Shown here: positions 1 through 6,772 of the stretch, piece after piece
Numbering within the stretch: the first letter of the stretch is position 1
How the letters are laid out: each line of letters starts with the position of its first letter
NCBI GenBank assembly: GCA_030597965.1
Contig: JAUVQU010000115.1
Span: forward strand, 1-7,496
Direction of reading: 5' to 3'
DNA length: 7,496 nucleotides
Origin: Cellvibrionaceae bacterium
GTDB taxonomy: Bacteria > Pseudomonadota > Gammaproteobacteria > Pseudomonadales > Cellvibrionaceae
The notes under the pieces: model-generated
What the model was told of the DNA's origin: nothing
Databases searched by the model: none
Seen by the model: only the letters and a program-made list of their open reading frames with translations
Position numbers and translations under genes: made by a program

Positions 1-367
1 CTGTAGCACGGTCGCTGAACGCACCCGAGCATTCCAGTACTAAATCGACCTGCAGATCTTTCCAGGGAAGATTTTGGATGTGCTCTTCATGCAGAACTTG
101 AATACTTTGCCCGTTAATCGAAAGGCGGTCTGCACCCAAAATTACTTCGCCTGGAAAGCGCCCGTGGGTTGAATCAAATTTCGTCAGGTGAGCAATGGTT
201 TTGCAATCGGCCAGCTCGTTGATAGCCACAACCTGTAATTGCTCTTGCAGGCCAGCCTCAAACAAAGCGCGCAGCACACAGCGCCCAATACGGCCGTAGC
301 CGTTGATCGCCAACCTTATAGGCTGGCTGGAAGGCGGGAGATGAGAAACAGGAGACGTTTGATTCAT
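1..367 (-). CDS. epd: D-erythrose-4-phosphate dehydrogenase, N-terminal part (runs off left edge)
   Basis: The 122 visible codons encode the NAD-binding half of a GAPDH-family enzyme. The Rossmann motif GYGRIGR is at residues 23-29. It is followed by VVAINELAD and then HLTKFDSTHGRF. The INELAD form and the PWKDL...DLVLECSG stretch match E. coli Epd rather than glycolytic GapA, which typically has an aspartate (ND) at that position. Epd oxidises erythrose 4-phosphate to 4-phosphoerythronate, the first step of the DXP-dependent PLP pathway, in the cytoplasm. The catalytic cysteine lies beyond the window, so activity cannot be judged. The ATG at 365-367 is the only ATG near the start. It gives about 15 residues, rich in Ser and Pro, before the first beta strand, which is longer than in E. 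coli. The gene lies 57 bases downstream of tkt on the same strand, the order known in Pseudomonas (tkt, epd, pgk), and is probably cotranscribed with it. A GAPDH paralogue is the alternative. Confidence 0.88.
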   Translation of the reverse strand, partial: MNQTSPVSHLPPSSQPIRLAINGYGRIGRCVLRALFEAGLQEQLQVVAINELADCKTIAHLTKFDSTHGRFPGEVILGADRLSINGQSIQVLHEEHIQNLPWKDLQVDLVLECSGAFSDRAT

Positions 368-384
368 TGTCTGGTTTTCATCTC
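338..384 (-). promoter_or_regulatory. Possible mRNA hairpin around the epd start codon
   Basis: On the minus-strand transcript, GAGAUGAAAAC (384 to 374) can pair with GUUUCUCAUCUC (349 to 338). This gives 11 base pairs with one bulged C. The 24-base loop holds the epd AUG (367-365), and the 5' arm covers part of the nearest purine-rich GUGAG upstream of it. If it forms, it could limit ribosome access to epd unless upstream tkt translation opens it. The pairing is seen in the sequence. The regulatory role is inference, and AG-rich sequence can pair by chance. Confidence 0.3.
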
Positions 385-407
385 ACATTTCTCGTTCATC
401 ATCTCTC

Positions 408-430
408 GATTAATCCCTCTGGGATTAATC
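408..430 (-). repeat. Perfect inverted repeat over the tkt stop codon
   Basis: GATTAATCCC (408-417) and GGGATTAATC (421-430) are perfect reverse complements separated by TCT. Each arm contains the 8-base self-palindrome GATTAATC. The tkt stop codon (425-427) lies inside one arm. On the tkt-epd transcript this is a 10-bp stem with a 3-base loop. It is not followed by a U tract, so it does not look like an intrinsic terminator. It could be an RNA-stability or processing hairpin between tkt and epd, or a protein-binding palindrome. Confidence 0.6.
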
Positions 431-2428
431 CTCCAACAATTCAACAACGTTGGCGACAACGTTTTCGACGGTAAAGCCAAAGTGCTTCATCAACTCACCG
501 CCCGGGGCAGATTCACCAAAGGTAGTCATACCCACTACGCGACCATCCAGACCAACAAACTTCCACCAGTAATCTTCGTGAGCTGCTTCCACCGCAACAC
601 GTGCACCCACTTCAATTGGCAGCACTTGCTGGCGATATTCTGCATCCTGAGCACAAAATATTTCCGCACACGGCATAGAAACCACACGAATCTGCTTACC
701 TTGACCTGCCAGCTCATCGGCAGCGGCAACCGCCAGCTCAACTTCTGAACCGGTAGCAATAATAATGGCTTCAGGCTCACCGTCGCAGTCTTTCAGGATG
801 TAAGCACCGCGAGCGATATCAGCCAGCTGCTGTTCAGTACGCGGCTGGGGTGCCAAGCCCTGACGAGAGAAGATCAATGCCGTCGGGCCATCACGACGCT
901 CAATGGCGTTTTTCCAAGACACAGCTGATTCAGTGGCATCACACGGACGCCAAGTGTGAAGGTTTGGCGTGGTACGCAATGAAACGATTTGCTCAACCGG
1001 CTGGTGAGTTGGGCCGTCTTCACCCAGGCCAATGGAGTCGTGGGTGTATACGAAAATGCTCTGCTGCTTCATCAATGCCGCCATACGCACGGCATTGCGT
1101 GCGTATTCCATAAACATCATGAAGGTCGCGCCGTAGCTAACGAAACCGCCGTGCAGGGTGATGCCATTCATCATCGCGCTCATGGCAAATTCACGTACAC
1201 CGTAGTAGATGTAGTTACCGCTGGCGTCTTTGGCTTCTACGCCCTTACAGCCTTCCCAGAGAGTCAGGTTAGAACCGGCCAGGTCAGCAGAGCCGCCCAG
1301 CAATTCCGGCAACAACGGGCCGTAAGCATTCAAGCTGTTTTGAGACGCTTTACGGGATGCCACTTTTTCAGCCTTGTCCTGACATTCACGAATGTAGGCA
1401 TCGGCTTTTTCAGAGAAGTCTGCGGGCAATTCGCCCTTAATCACACGACGCTCAAATTCAGCACCTAACTCAGGGAAAGCAGCCTTATAAGCATCAAATT
1501 TTGCTGCCCAGTCACTTTCGGCAGAGGCTCCGTTTTCAACAGCACTCCAACCGGCGTAAACGTCTTCTGGAATTTCAAATGGGCCGTGGTCCCAACCCAG
1601 GGTTTTACGTACCAATTCAATTTCATCGAGACCCAGCGGCGCACCGTGACAATCTTCTTTGCCCTGCTTGTTCGGGGAGCCAAAACCAATCACGGTTTTG
1701 CAGCAAATGATGGTTGGCTTATCTGTCTCAGCACGAGCCGCCTCGATAGCCGCCTTAATCGCTGCACTGTCGTGACCATCAACTGCAGGAATTACATGCC
1801 AGCCGTAAGCTTCAAAACGCTTGGGCGTATCATCGGTGAACCAGCCTTCCACTTCTCCATCGATGGAGATGCCATTATCATCATAGAAGGCAACCAGTTT
1901 ACCCAGGCCCAAGGTGCCCGCTAAAGAGCACGCCTCGTGGGAGATGCCTTCCATCAAACAGCCATCGCCCATAAAGGTGTAGGTGTAGTGATCAACGACA
2001 TCGTGGTCTTCACGGTTGAATTGATCGGCCAGAATCTTTTCGGCCAACGCCATACCCACGGCATTAGTGATGCCCTGCCCCAGTGGGCCGGTCGTGGTCT
2101 CAACACCCGGCGCGTAACCGTATTCGGGATGGCCTGGAGTTTTAGAGTGCATCTGACGGAAGTTCTTCAGCTCTTCAATCGGCAGCTCATAACCTGTGAG
2201 GTGCAACAGCGAGTAGATCAGCATTGAGCCGTGGCCGTTAGACAAAACAAAGCGATCACGATCACACCAGTCCGGATTCTTTGGGTTGTGCTTGAGGAAG
2301 TCATTCCACAGCACTTCGGCAATGTCTGCCATGCCCATTGGGGCTCCGGGGTGACCTGAATTGGCTTTCTGGACGGCGTCCATACTGAGGGCACGAATGG
2401 CATTGGCAAGATCAAAACGAGATGGCAT
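425..2428 (-). CDS. tkt: Transketolase
   Basis: This complete 667-residue protein is close in length to E. coli TktA (663) and alignable along its whole length. It is a cytoplasmic, thiamine-diphosphate and divalent-metal dependent enzyme that moves two-carbon units between pentose-phosphate-pathway sugars. The pyrophosphate-binding half comes first: SGHPGAPMG with His26, SNGHGSM with His66, GPLGQG at 114-119, and the ThDP motif from GDG at 154-156 to Asn185. The pyrimidine half has VREF with Glu413, the catalytic glutamate contacting the cofactor ring, then His463 and DSIGLGEDGPTHQP at 464-477. The C-terminal domain ends with TTFGESAPGGELMKHFGFT. All key residues are present. The ATG at 2428 has a good ribosome binding site and gives the same N-terminus as E. 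coli. The gene follows a patatin-like gene after 202 bases and precedes epd by 57 bases. I see nothing that distinguishes a tktA from a tktB role. Confidence 0.98.
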   Translation of the reverse strand: MPSRFDLANAIRALSMDAVQKANSGHPGAPMGMADIAEVLWNDFLKHNPKNPDWCDRDRFVLSNGHGSMLIYSLLHLTGYELPIEELKNFRQMHSKTPGHPEYGYAPGVETTTGPLGQGITNAVGMALAEKILADQFNREDHDVVDHYTYTFMGDGCLMEGISHEACSLAGTLGLGKLVAFYDDNGISIDGEVEGWFTDDTPKRFEAYGWHVIPAVDGHDSAAIKAAIEAARAETDKPTIICCKTVIGFGSPNKQGKEDCHGAPLGLDEIELVRKTLGWDHGPFEIPEDVYAGWSAVENGASAESDWAAKFDAYKAAFPELGAEFERRVIKGELPADFSEKADAYIRECQDKAEKVASRKASQNSLNAYGPLLPELLGGSADLAGSNLTLWEGCKGVEAKDASGNYIYYGVREFAMSAMMNGITLHGGFVSYGATFMMFMEYARNAVRMAALMKQQSIFVYTHDSIGLGEDGPTHQPVEQIVSLRTTPNLHTWRPCDATESAVSWKNAIERRDGPTALIFSRQGLAPQPRTEQQLADIARGAYILKDCDGEPEAIIIATGSEVELAVAAADELAGQGKQIRVVSMPCAEIFCAQDAEYRQQVLPIEVGARVAVEAAHEDYWWKFVGLDGRVVGMTTFGESAPGGELMKHFGFTVENVVANVVELLED

Positions 2429-2436
2429 GGGCAGGG

Positions 2437-2442
2437 CTCCTT
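2437..2442 (-). promoter_or_regulatory. Ribosome binding site of tkt
   Basis: AAGGAG on the minus strand lies 8 bases before the tkt ATG (2428-2426). It fixes that start over the out-of-frame reading frame that begins further upstream. Confidence 0.8.
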
Positions 2443-2500
2443 GGCTCTACAAATCGGCAGCGGGTACTCCCCAAAAAAAGGAGCGGCTGAAAAAGGCGCT

Positions 2501-2529
2501 ATTTTCCCCCACCACACTCAAGGCGTAAA
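2501..2529 (-). promoter_or_regulatory. Weak sigma-70-like promoter candidate for tkt
   Basis: The 202-base gap 2429-2630 between the patatin-like gene and tkt is long enough for an independent promoter. The best match I found by eye is TTTACG (2529-2524) and GAAAAT (2506-2501) with a 17-base spacer, each four of six against consensus. It would give a leader of roughly 65 bases. The rest of the gap holds A and T runs, including a T7 tract on the minus strand at 2473-2479. I see no clear stem followed by a T tract that would end the upstream transcript, and no recognisable riboswitch. Confidence is low. Confidence 0.2.
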
Positions 2530-2630
2530 GCAGTAGCGGGTTAAATCCCAACCTTTTTGAGCTTTTTCTGCCTTTCTTGGCCGAGTTTTGGAAAATCGAA
2601 AGGTTTTACAGGGAATCGACAAGGGGAAAA

Positions 2631-3701
2631 CTACAAAGGCTTGACTTGATCCGCCAATCGACCGCTCGTCACAAGCTCAAGAAATTCTTCACCCAAGGCC
2701 AGACTTTGAGTTGCCGCCTGCTCCCAAAGACGAATACGTTCGGCATCATTATTCTCGAACCGCTTGAAATCTTTACGATCTGGAATCCGGCCCAATTCAA
2801 TGCTGTCGATGTATTTTTGCGAAGGGGAAATCATCAACACTTGTTCCAACTGACTCGCACTGGCTTTACGCCAGGGCAACATCTTGTCAAACCAGCCCAC
2901 CTTACAGTGATCGTAGAAATGAGGATAAAGGATCAATCCGTCATCATCCCAAAAATTGGCGGGCACCGGGTGATAATCCAGAAAACCACCATCTCGATAC
3001 ATACCCTCAGGCGCACCCGGAATATTCTTAAAACCATACATCGATACGGGGATTGCACCAGACGCCTTGATGGCCTGCACTGTATTTTCTTCGCTCAGTG
3101 GTACTTGATGAGTTTGAAAACCATCGCCAGAGACAAACGGAAACTGACTGCGCGGATCAGAAAACACACAGCGCTCGAGTGAACCCTGCAACATCTGCCT
3201 GCCCAGTAAATTTTTAAAAGCCAACGCCGCACTGGCTTTTAGCTGCTTACTAGGATCCTCGCTGGCCAAACGACCATGACAACGGACGGTGCTGCAAGAA
3301 AAACGAAACGCAGGATGAGAAAGAATTTGCTCCACATGCTGATCGGCAATAATGGCTTGCGTGATGTTATTCAGCTCGCGCTGAATTTCTTCTCGGCCAC
3401 CACCATTGGGGTAACTTTGATGGATATAACGCTCTTTGAGAGTATCCAAACCAGCGGCCGCATCCTGATGGCAGGCCGCAGCCAATTTAAAAGCCCCGAC
3501 AGAAGTGCCGTACAGCAGCACCTCTGGTTGACCCGGCTGCTGTAACCACTCGGAGAATATCGCCCTGTCCAAACCATAAATAGCCAGCCACTTAGCCGCA
3601 CCCGACGCACCAAATACAGCGCGCACGTCAGCAGGCTTTAAGCCCTGCTGACGAATTTGCCGGAACGCCTTAGGTCCTGCCTGTATCGTTAACCAACTCA
3701 A
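2631..3701 (-). CDS. Patatin-like serine hydrolase (putative acyl hydrolase), divergent
   Basis: This 356-residue protein has the outline of a patatin-like phospholipase. It shows an N-terminal glycine-containing loop FGASGAAKW at 30-38, a nucleophile elbow GTSVG with Ser67 at 65-69, the helix-like segment QAIKASGAIPV at 209-219, and DGG with Asp237 as the likely second member of a Ser-Asp dyad. Spacing is plausible for the family. The oxyanion loop departs from the usual GGGxKG: only one glycine aligns, and Trp38 replaces the last one. There is no signal peptide or membrane segment, so it is probably cytoplasmic or peripheral. The substrate is unknown, with lipid acyl hydrolysis expected from the family. 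The start is TTG (3701-3699), overlapping the pilU stop by TTGA, with no evident ribosome binding site. Translation therefore probably depends on ribosomes ending pilU. It is read as part of the pilT-pilU transcript. Family confidence is good and functional confidence low. Confidence 0.75.
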   Translation of the reverse strand: MSWLTIQAGPKAFRQIRQQGLKPADVRAVFGASGAAKWLAIYGLDRAIFSEWLQQPGQPEVLLYGTSVGAFKLAAACHQDAAAGLDTLKERYIHQSYPNGGGREEIQRELNNITQAIIADQHVEQILSHPAFRFSCSTVRCHGRLASEDPSKQLKASAALAFKNLLGRQMLQGSLERCVFSDPRSQFPFVSGDGFQTHQVPLSEENTVQAIKASGAIPVSMYGFKNIPGAPEGMYRDGGFLDYHPVPANFWDDDGLILYPHFYDHCKVGWFDKMLPWRKASASQLEQVLMISPSQKYIDSIELGRIPDRKDFKRFENNDAERIRLWEQAATQSLALGEEFLELVTSGRLADQVKPL

Positions 3702-4843
3702 AATCGGTATGTATTGCCGTCGTCTTGATCTTGCTCCATGGTCAGTTCGTCAGCGGCATTATTGAGATACTCCGCATCCGTCTCTGACGCCAGCTTAATC
3801 AAAAGGCGAAGATCATTGGGTGAATCCGCATGAGAAATAGCGTCTTCATAGGTGATATAGCCCTGATCGTAAAGGTCGAACAGCGCCTGATCAAAGGTTT
3901 GCATACCCAGATCGGTCGATTTTTTCATCAGCTCTTTTAAGTCTGACACTTTAGCTTTACGGATTAAATCAGAAGCCAGCGGCGTGTTCAGCAGCACCTC
4001 CAAACACGCTTTACGACCATTACCATCCGGTGTTGGAATAAGCTGTTGCGCAATGACGGCTTTTAAATTTAGGGATAAATCCATCCATAATTGCTGGTGC
4101 ATATCCGCAGGAAAGAAGTGAATGATTCGATCCAGCGCCTGGTTGGCGTTGTTTGCATGAAGGGTACACAAACAAAGGTGCCCCGTTTCAGCAAAAGCAA
4201 TGGCGTGCTCCATCGTCTCACGAGAACGCACCTCGCCAATAAGAATTACGTCTGGTGCCTGACGCAGCGTGTTCTTCAGTGCCACTTCAAACGACTCGGT
4301 ATCAACACCCACTTCGCGCTGGGTAACAATGCACCCTTCATGCTGGTGTACAAATTCAATCGGGTCCTCGATGGAAATAATATGGCCTTTTGAGTTGCGA
4401 TTGCGATGGCCTATCATCGCCGCCAAAGAAGTTGATTTGCCCGTGCCGGTCGCACCCACAAACATGATCAAACCACGTTTGGTCATGGCCAATTCACTGA
4501 CAATATCCGGCAGGCCCAGATCTTCGATCCTGGGAATCACCGTCTCAATTCGACGCAACACCATACCCGCCGCATTACGTTGAAAAAACGCGCTTACTCG
4601 AAAGCGCCCTGCTTTAGGGGAGGCAATCGCGAAATTTAATTCTCGATGCTCCTTAAATTCGTTACGCTGGGCTTCATCCATTATGCTCAAGACAATATCC
4701 CGAGCCTTGTTATTGGACAGCGGCGTCGCAGTAACCGGCACTAAGCTGCCATTTAATTTAACCGATGGCGGCACACCGGCAGTAATAAACAGGTCGGAAG
4801 CACCTTTCTCAACCACCAGCTCTAATAAACGCTCAAAATCCAT
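3698..4843 (-). CDS. pilU: Type IV pilus retraction ATPase PilU
   Basis: This complete protein of 381 residues is nearly the length of P. aeruginosa PilU (382) and closely similar throughout. It is a cytoplasmic GspE/PilT-family hexameric ATPase that works with PilT to retract type IV pili. It has an N-terminal PAS-like domain beginning MDFERLLELVVEKGASDLFITAGVPPS. The RecA-like domain follows, with Walker A GATGTGKST at 130-138 (Lys136), Asp box EDPIE at 159-163, Walker B ILIGEVR with Glu204, and His box TLHANNA with His229. HQHEGCIVTQREVG and the C-terminal SPNDLRLLIKL separate PilU from PilT. The tail after about residue 355 is acidic and may be flexible. It starts 33 bases after the pilT stop, with a weak AGAGAG before the ATG. 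The TGA stop is shared with the TTG start of the next gene. It is probably cotranscribed with pilT. Confidence 0.96.
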   Translation of the reverse strand: MDFERLLELVVEKGASDLFITAGVPPSVKLNGSLVPVTATPLSNNKARDIVLSIMDEAQRNEFKEHRELNFAIASPKAGRFRVSAFFQRNAAGMVLRRIETVIPRIEDLGLPDIVSELAMTKRGLIMFVGATGTGKSTSLAAMIGHRNRNSKGHIISIEDPIEFVHQHEGCIVTQREVGVDTESFEVALKNTLRQAPDVILIGEVRSRETMEHAIAFAETGHLCLCTLHANNANQALDRIIHFFPADMHQQLWMDLSLNLKAVIAQQLIPTPDGNGRKACLEVLLNTPLASDLIRKAKVSDLKELMKKSTDLGMQTFDQALFDLYDQGYITYEDAISHADSPNDLRLLIKLASETDAEYLNNAADELTMEQDQDDGNTYRF

Positions 4844-4876
4844 AAAAGTGCTCTCTTTTAACGACGATATTTATTT

Positions 4877-5911
4877 TTAAAAATTCTCTGGCATCCGCGC
4901 TTTGGACTTGGCCACACTTCGATTAATAAGCCGCTTATCCACCAACTCTGCCAAGCACTGATCCATTGTCTGCATGCCTAGCGCAGCACCCGTTTGAATG
5001 GCCGAATACATCTGCGCCACTTTATCTTCACGAATCAAATTACGGATCGCCGGGGTGCCGCGCATGATTTCATGGGCGGCAATACGGCCTCCGTTTTCTT
5101 TTTTCAATAGCGTTTGCGAAATAACGGCTTCCAGCGACTCGGACAGCATGGAACGCACCATTGACTTCTCGTCGCCCGGGAACACATCCACCACACGGTC
5201 AATCGTTTTAGCCGCAGAGGTCGTGTGCAAAGTGCCAAATACTAAATGACCGGTTTCCGCTGCTGTTAGTGCCAAACGGATAGTTTCCAGGTCTCGTAAT
5301 TCACCCACCAGAATAATATCTGGATCTTCACGTAAAGCGGAGCGCAATGCTTCGGCAAAGCCGAGCGTATCGCGGTGAACTTCACGTTGGTTGATTAAGC
5401 ATTTCTTCGACTCGTGAACAAATTCGATCGGGTCCTCAATCGTTAGTACATGCTCGTATTTATTGTCATTAATGTAATCAATCATGGCGGCCAGTGTTGT
5501 CGACTTCCCCGAGCCGGTTGGACCAGTCACGAGCACAAGACCGCGAGGCATTTGGCAAATATCCCGAAACACCTGACCCATATTCAGGTCTTCCATACTC
5601 AAGACTTTCGATGGGATAGTACGAAACACCGCACCGGCACCACGGTTCTGGTTAAACGCGTTCACACGGAAACGCGCCACACCGGGCACCTCAAACGAGA
5701 AATCAGTCTCTAGAAACTCTTCAAAATCTTTACGCTGCTTATCGTTCATGATTTCGTAGATAAGACCATGCACCTGTTTGTGGTCCATTGCGGGAAGGTT
5801 GATCCGGCGCACATCACCATCAACTCGAATCATGGGGGGCAACCCCGCCGAAAGGTGTAAATCTGAAGCGCCCTGTTTGGCGCTGAACGCGAGAAGCTCG
5901 GTAATATCCAT
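4877..5911 (-). CDS. pilT: Type IV pilus retraction ATPase PilT
   Basis: This complete 344-residue protein is the same size as P. aeruginosa PilT and nearly identical over long stretches. It is the main motor that disassembles type IV pili, powering twitching motility and DNA uptake. The PAS-like N-domain starts MDITELLAFSAKQGASDLHLSAGLPPM. The ATPase core has Walker A GPTGSGKST at 130-138 (Lys136), Asp box EDPIE at 159-163, Walker B ILVGELR with Glu204, and His box TLHTTSA with His229. The C-terminal AIRNLIRE motif, which is needed for retraction, is at 288-295. All catalytic residues are intact. Walker B carries Leu205 where Pseudomonas has Met, a conservative change. The ATG at 5911 is preceded by TAAGG seven bases away. 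The gene is first in the minus-strand unit and divergent from yggS, the arrangement found in P. aeruginosa. Confidence 0.98.
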   Translation of the reverse strand: MDITELLAFSAKQGASDLHLSAGLPPMIRVDGDVRRINLPAMDHKQVHGLIYEIMNDKQRKDFEEFLETDFSFEVPGVARFRVNAFNQNRGAGAVFRTIPSKVLSMEDLNMGQVFRDICQMPRGLVLVTGPTGSGKSTTLAAMIDYINDNKYEHVLTIEDPIEFVHESKKCLINQREVHRDTLGFAEALRSALREDPDIILVGELRDLETIRLALTAAETGHLVFGTLHTTSAAKTIDRVVDVFPGDEKSMVRSMLSESLEAVISQTLLKKENGGRIAAHEIMRGTPAIRNLIREDKVAQMYSAIQTGAALGMQTMDQCLAELVDKRLINRSVAKSKARMPENF

Positions 5912-5918
5912 TCACAAA

Positions 5919-5923
5919 CCTTA
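5919..5923 (-). promoter_or_regulatory. Ribosome binding site of pilT
   Basis: TAAGG on the minus strand lies seven bases before the pilT ATG and supports that start. Confidence 0.65.
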
Positions 5924-5936
5924 TTTTTTCTAAGCA

Positions 5937-5950
5937 GCGACAAAAGTCGC
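5937..5950. repeat. Small inverted repeat in the pilT leader region
   Basis: GCGAC (5937-5941) and GTCGC (5946-5950) form a perfect 5-bp stem with an AAAA loop (UUUU on the pilT transcript). It sits 25 bases upstream of the pilT ATG. It is short enough to be chance. If transcribed, it would be a leader hairpin or operator half-sites. Confidence 0.3.
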
Positions 5951-6020
5951 CCTTACGTTTATTATTTGCTTCAGATCAAGCGCTTACTAACGCTATCCCC
6001 TTTTCGCAGCTGAACTCAAT

Positions 6021-6734
6021 ATGTCCAACATTACCGACAACACCATCGCGACACAATTATCCGACGTAAAAAAACGCATTCATGATGCCCTTGTCACACA
6101 ACACCGTGATACTGACAGTGCCTCGTTATTGGCTGTTAGCAAAACCAAGTCCGCTGAGGCCATACGGTCCGCCTATGCAGCTGGCCAACGCGCATTTGGC
6201 GAAAACTACCTGCAAGAGGCCCTAGAGAAACAAACCCAGCTTACCGATCTCGACATAGAATGGCATTTTATTGGTCCTATACAGTCGAATAAAACCCGCG
6301 CTATCGCCGAAAATTTTGACTGGGTTCACAGTGTTGACCGAGAGAAGATCGCTCGGCGTCTCAGTGAGCAGCGCCCCTCGACGCTGCCAAAGCTCAATAT
6401 TTGCATTCAGGTAAACCCTGATGAAGAAGACAGTAAGTCCGGCGTCACTCTAAATGAATTACCTTCCCTGCTTGAAAGTATCGCCTCTCTACCCAATATC
6501 TGTATCCGTGGACTGATGGCGATACCCGCCAAACGCGATAACTTTGAAGCACAGCGAGACGCATTACTACCCCTTGCGAAAGCGCTCTCACAACTTCAAG
6601 ATACTTACTCAGAATTAGAGAGCCCACAACTAGACACACTCTCGATGGGAATGTCTGCAGATTTAGAGGCAGCCATCAGCGCAGGCGCGACCTGGGTTCG
6701 AATCGGTACAGATATTTTTGGCACAAGAGATTGA
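6021..6734 (+). CDS. yggS: YggS family pyridoxal-phosphate homeostasis protein (PLPHP)
   Basis: This complete 237-residue single-domain TIM-barrel protein resembles the N-terminal domain of alanine racemase. The PLP-binding lysine is Lys41 in LLAVSKTK at 36-43. Other family hallmarks are FGENYLQEAL at 59-68, WHFIGPIQSNK at 81-91, the CIQVNPDEEDSKSG strand, RGLMAIP, SMGMSADLEAAI from 208, and the phosphate-binding RIGT at 227-230. Family members bind PLP without known enzymatic turnover. They keep vitamin B6 and amino-acid pools balanced, and loss in E. coli gives pyridoxine sensitivity. The ATG at 6021 fits the family length, although the bases before it (AGCTGAACTCAAT) show only a poor ribosome binding site. 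The gene is 38 bases upstream of proC, an arrangement conserved across many bacteria, and is probably cotranscribed with it. It diverges from pilT as in P. aeruginosa. Confidence 0.96.
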   Translation: MSNITDNTIATQLSDVKKRIHDALVTQHRDTDSASLLAVSKTKSAEAIRSAYAAGQRAFGENYLQEALEKQTQLTDLDIEWHFIGPIQSNKTRAIAENFDWVHSVDREKIARRLSEQRPSTLPKLNICIQVNPDEEDSKSGVTLNELPSLLESIASLPNICIRGLMAIPAKRDNFEAQRDALLPLAKALSQLQDTYSELESPQLDTLSMGMSADLEAAISAGATWVRIGTDIFGTRD

Positions 6735-6761
6735 AATACCTTTACCTCAAACATAGGCAAT

Positions 6762-6765
6762 AGGA
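6762..6765 (+). promoter_or_regulatory. Ribosome binding site deciding the proC GTG start
   Basis: AGGA lies seven bases before GTG (6773-6775). No in-frame ATG occurs until codon 14, inside the nucleotide-binding motif, so the GTG must be the start. Confidence 0.7.
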
Positions 6766-6772
6766 AATCACA

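Larger units (their letters stand above)
5912..6020. promoter_or_regulatory. Divergent intergenic region between pilT and yggS
   Basis: These 109 bases must hold the start signals for both transcripts. On the minus strand TAATAA (within 5958-5964) could be a -10 box for pilT, but no good -35 lies at the right distance. On the plus strand TTGCTT (5966-5971) is a -35 candidate for yggS, but the nearest -10-like hexamer CGCTAT (5991-5996) is 19 bases away. Other visible elements are the 8-base palindrome AAGCGCTT (5978-5985) and a small hairpin at 5937-5950. I cannot assign either promoter firmly. Confidence 0.45.

Noticed and set aside
239..748. A 169-codon plus-strand open frame across the tkt-epd junction
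   Set aside because: It overlaps two conserved minus-strand genes. The hydrophobic patch arises from antisense of the intergenic region, and no ribosome binding site or family match is seen.
989..1468. A 159-codon plus-strand open frame inside tkt
   Set aside because: It is antisense to well-conserved transketolase sequence and shows no recognisable domain.
2467..2483. CTCC-T7-GGGGAG on the minus strand as a terminator of the patatin-like gene
   Set aside because: The T tract lies in the loop rather than after the stem, and the stem is only four base pairs plus possible G-U pairs.
2218..2517. A 99-codon minus-strand frame overlapping the tkt start in another frame, possible leader peptide
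   Set aside because: Its start has no good ribosome binding site, most of it lies inside tkt out of frame, and the product looks like a shifted reading of tkt.
2577..3182. A 201-codon plus-strand open frame opposite the patatin-like gene
   Set aside because: It is wholly or mostly antisense to a gene with recognisable motifs, has no family resemblance, and is rich in Arg, Lys, His and Thr as expected of a frame shadow.
3698..5911. pilT and pilU as a recent tandem duplication
   Set aside because: The two proteins differ in many family-specific motifs and each matches its own Pseudomonas orthologue, so this is the ancient paralogous pair.
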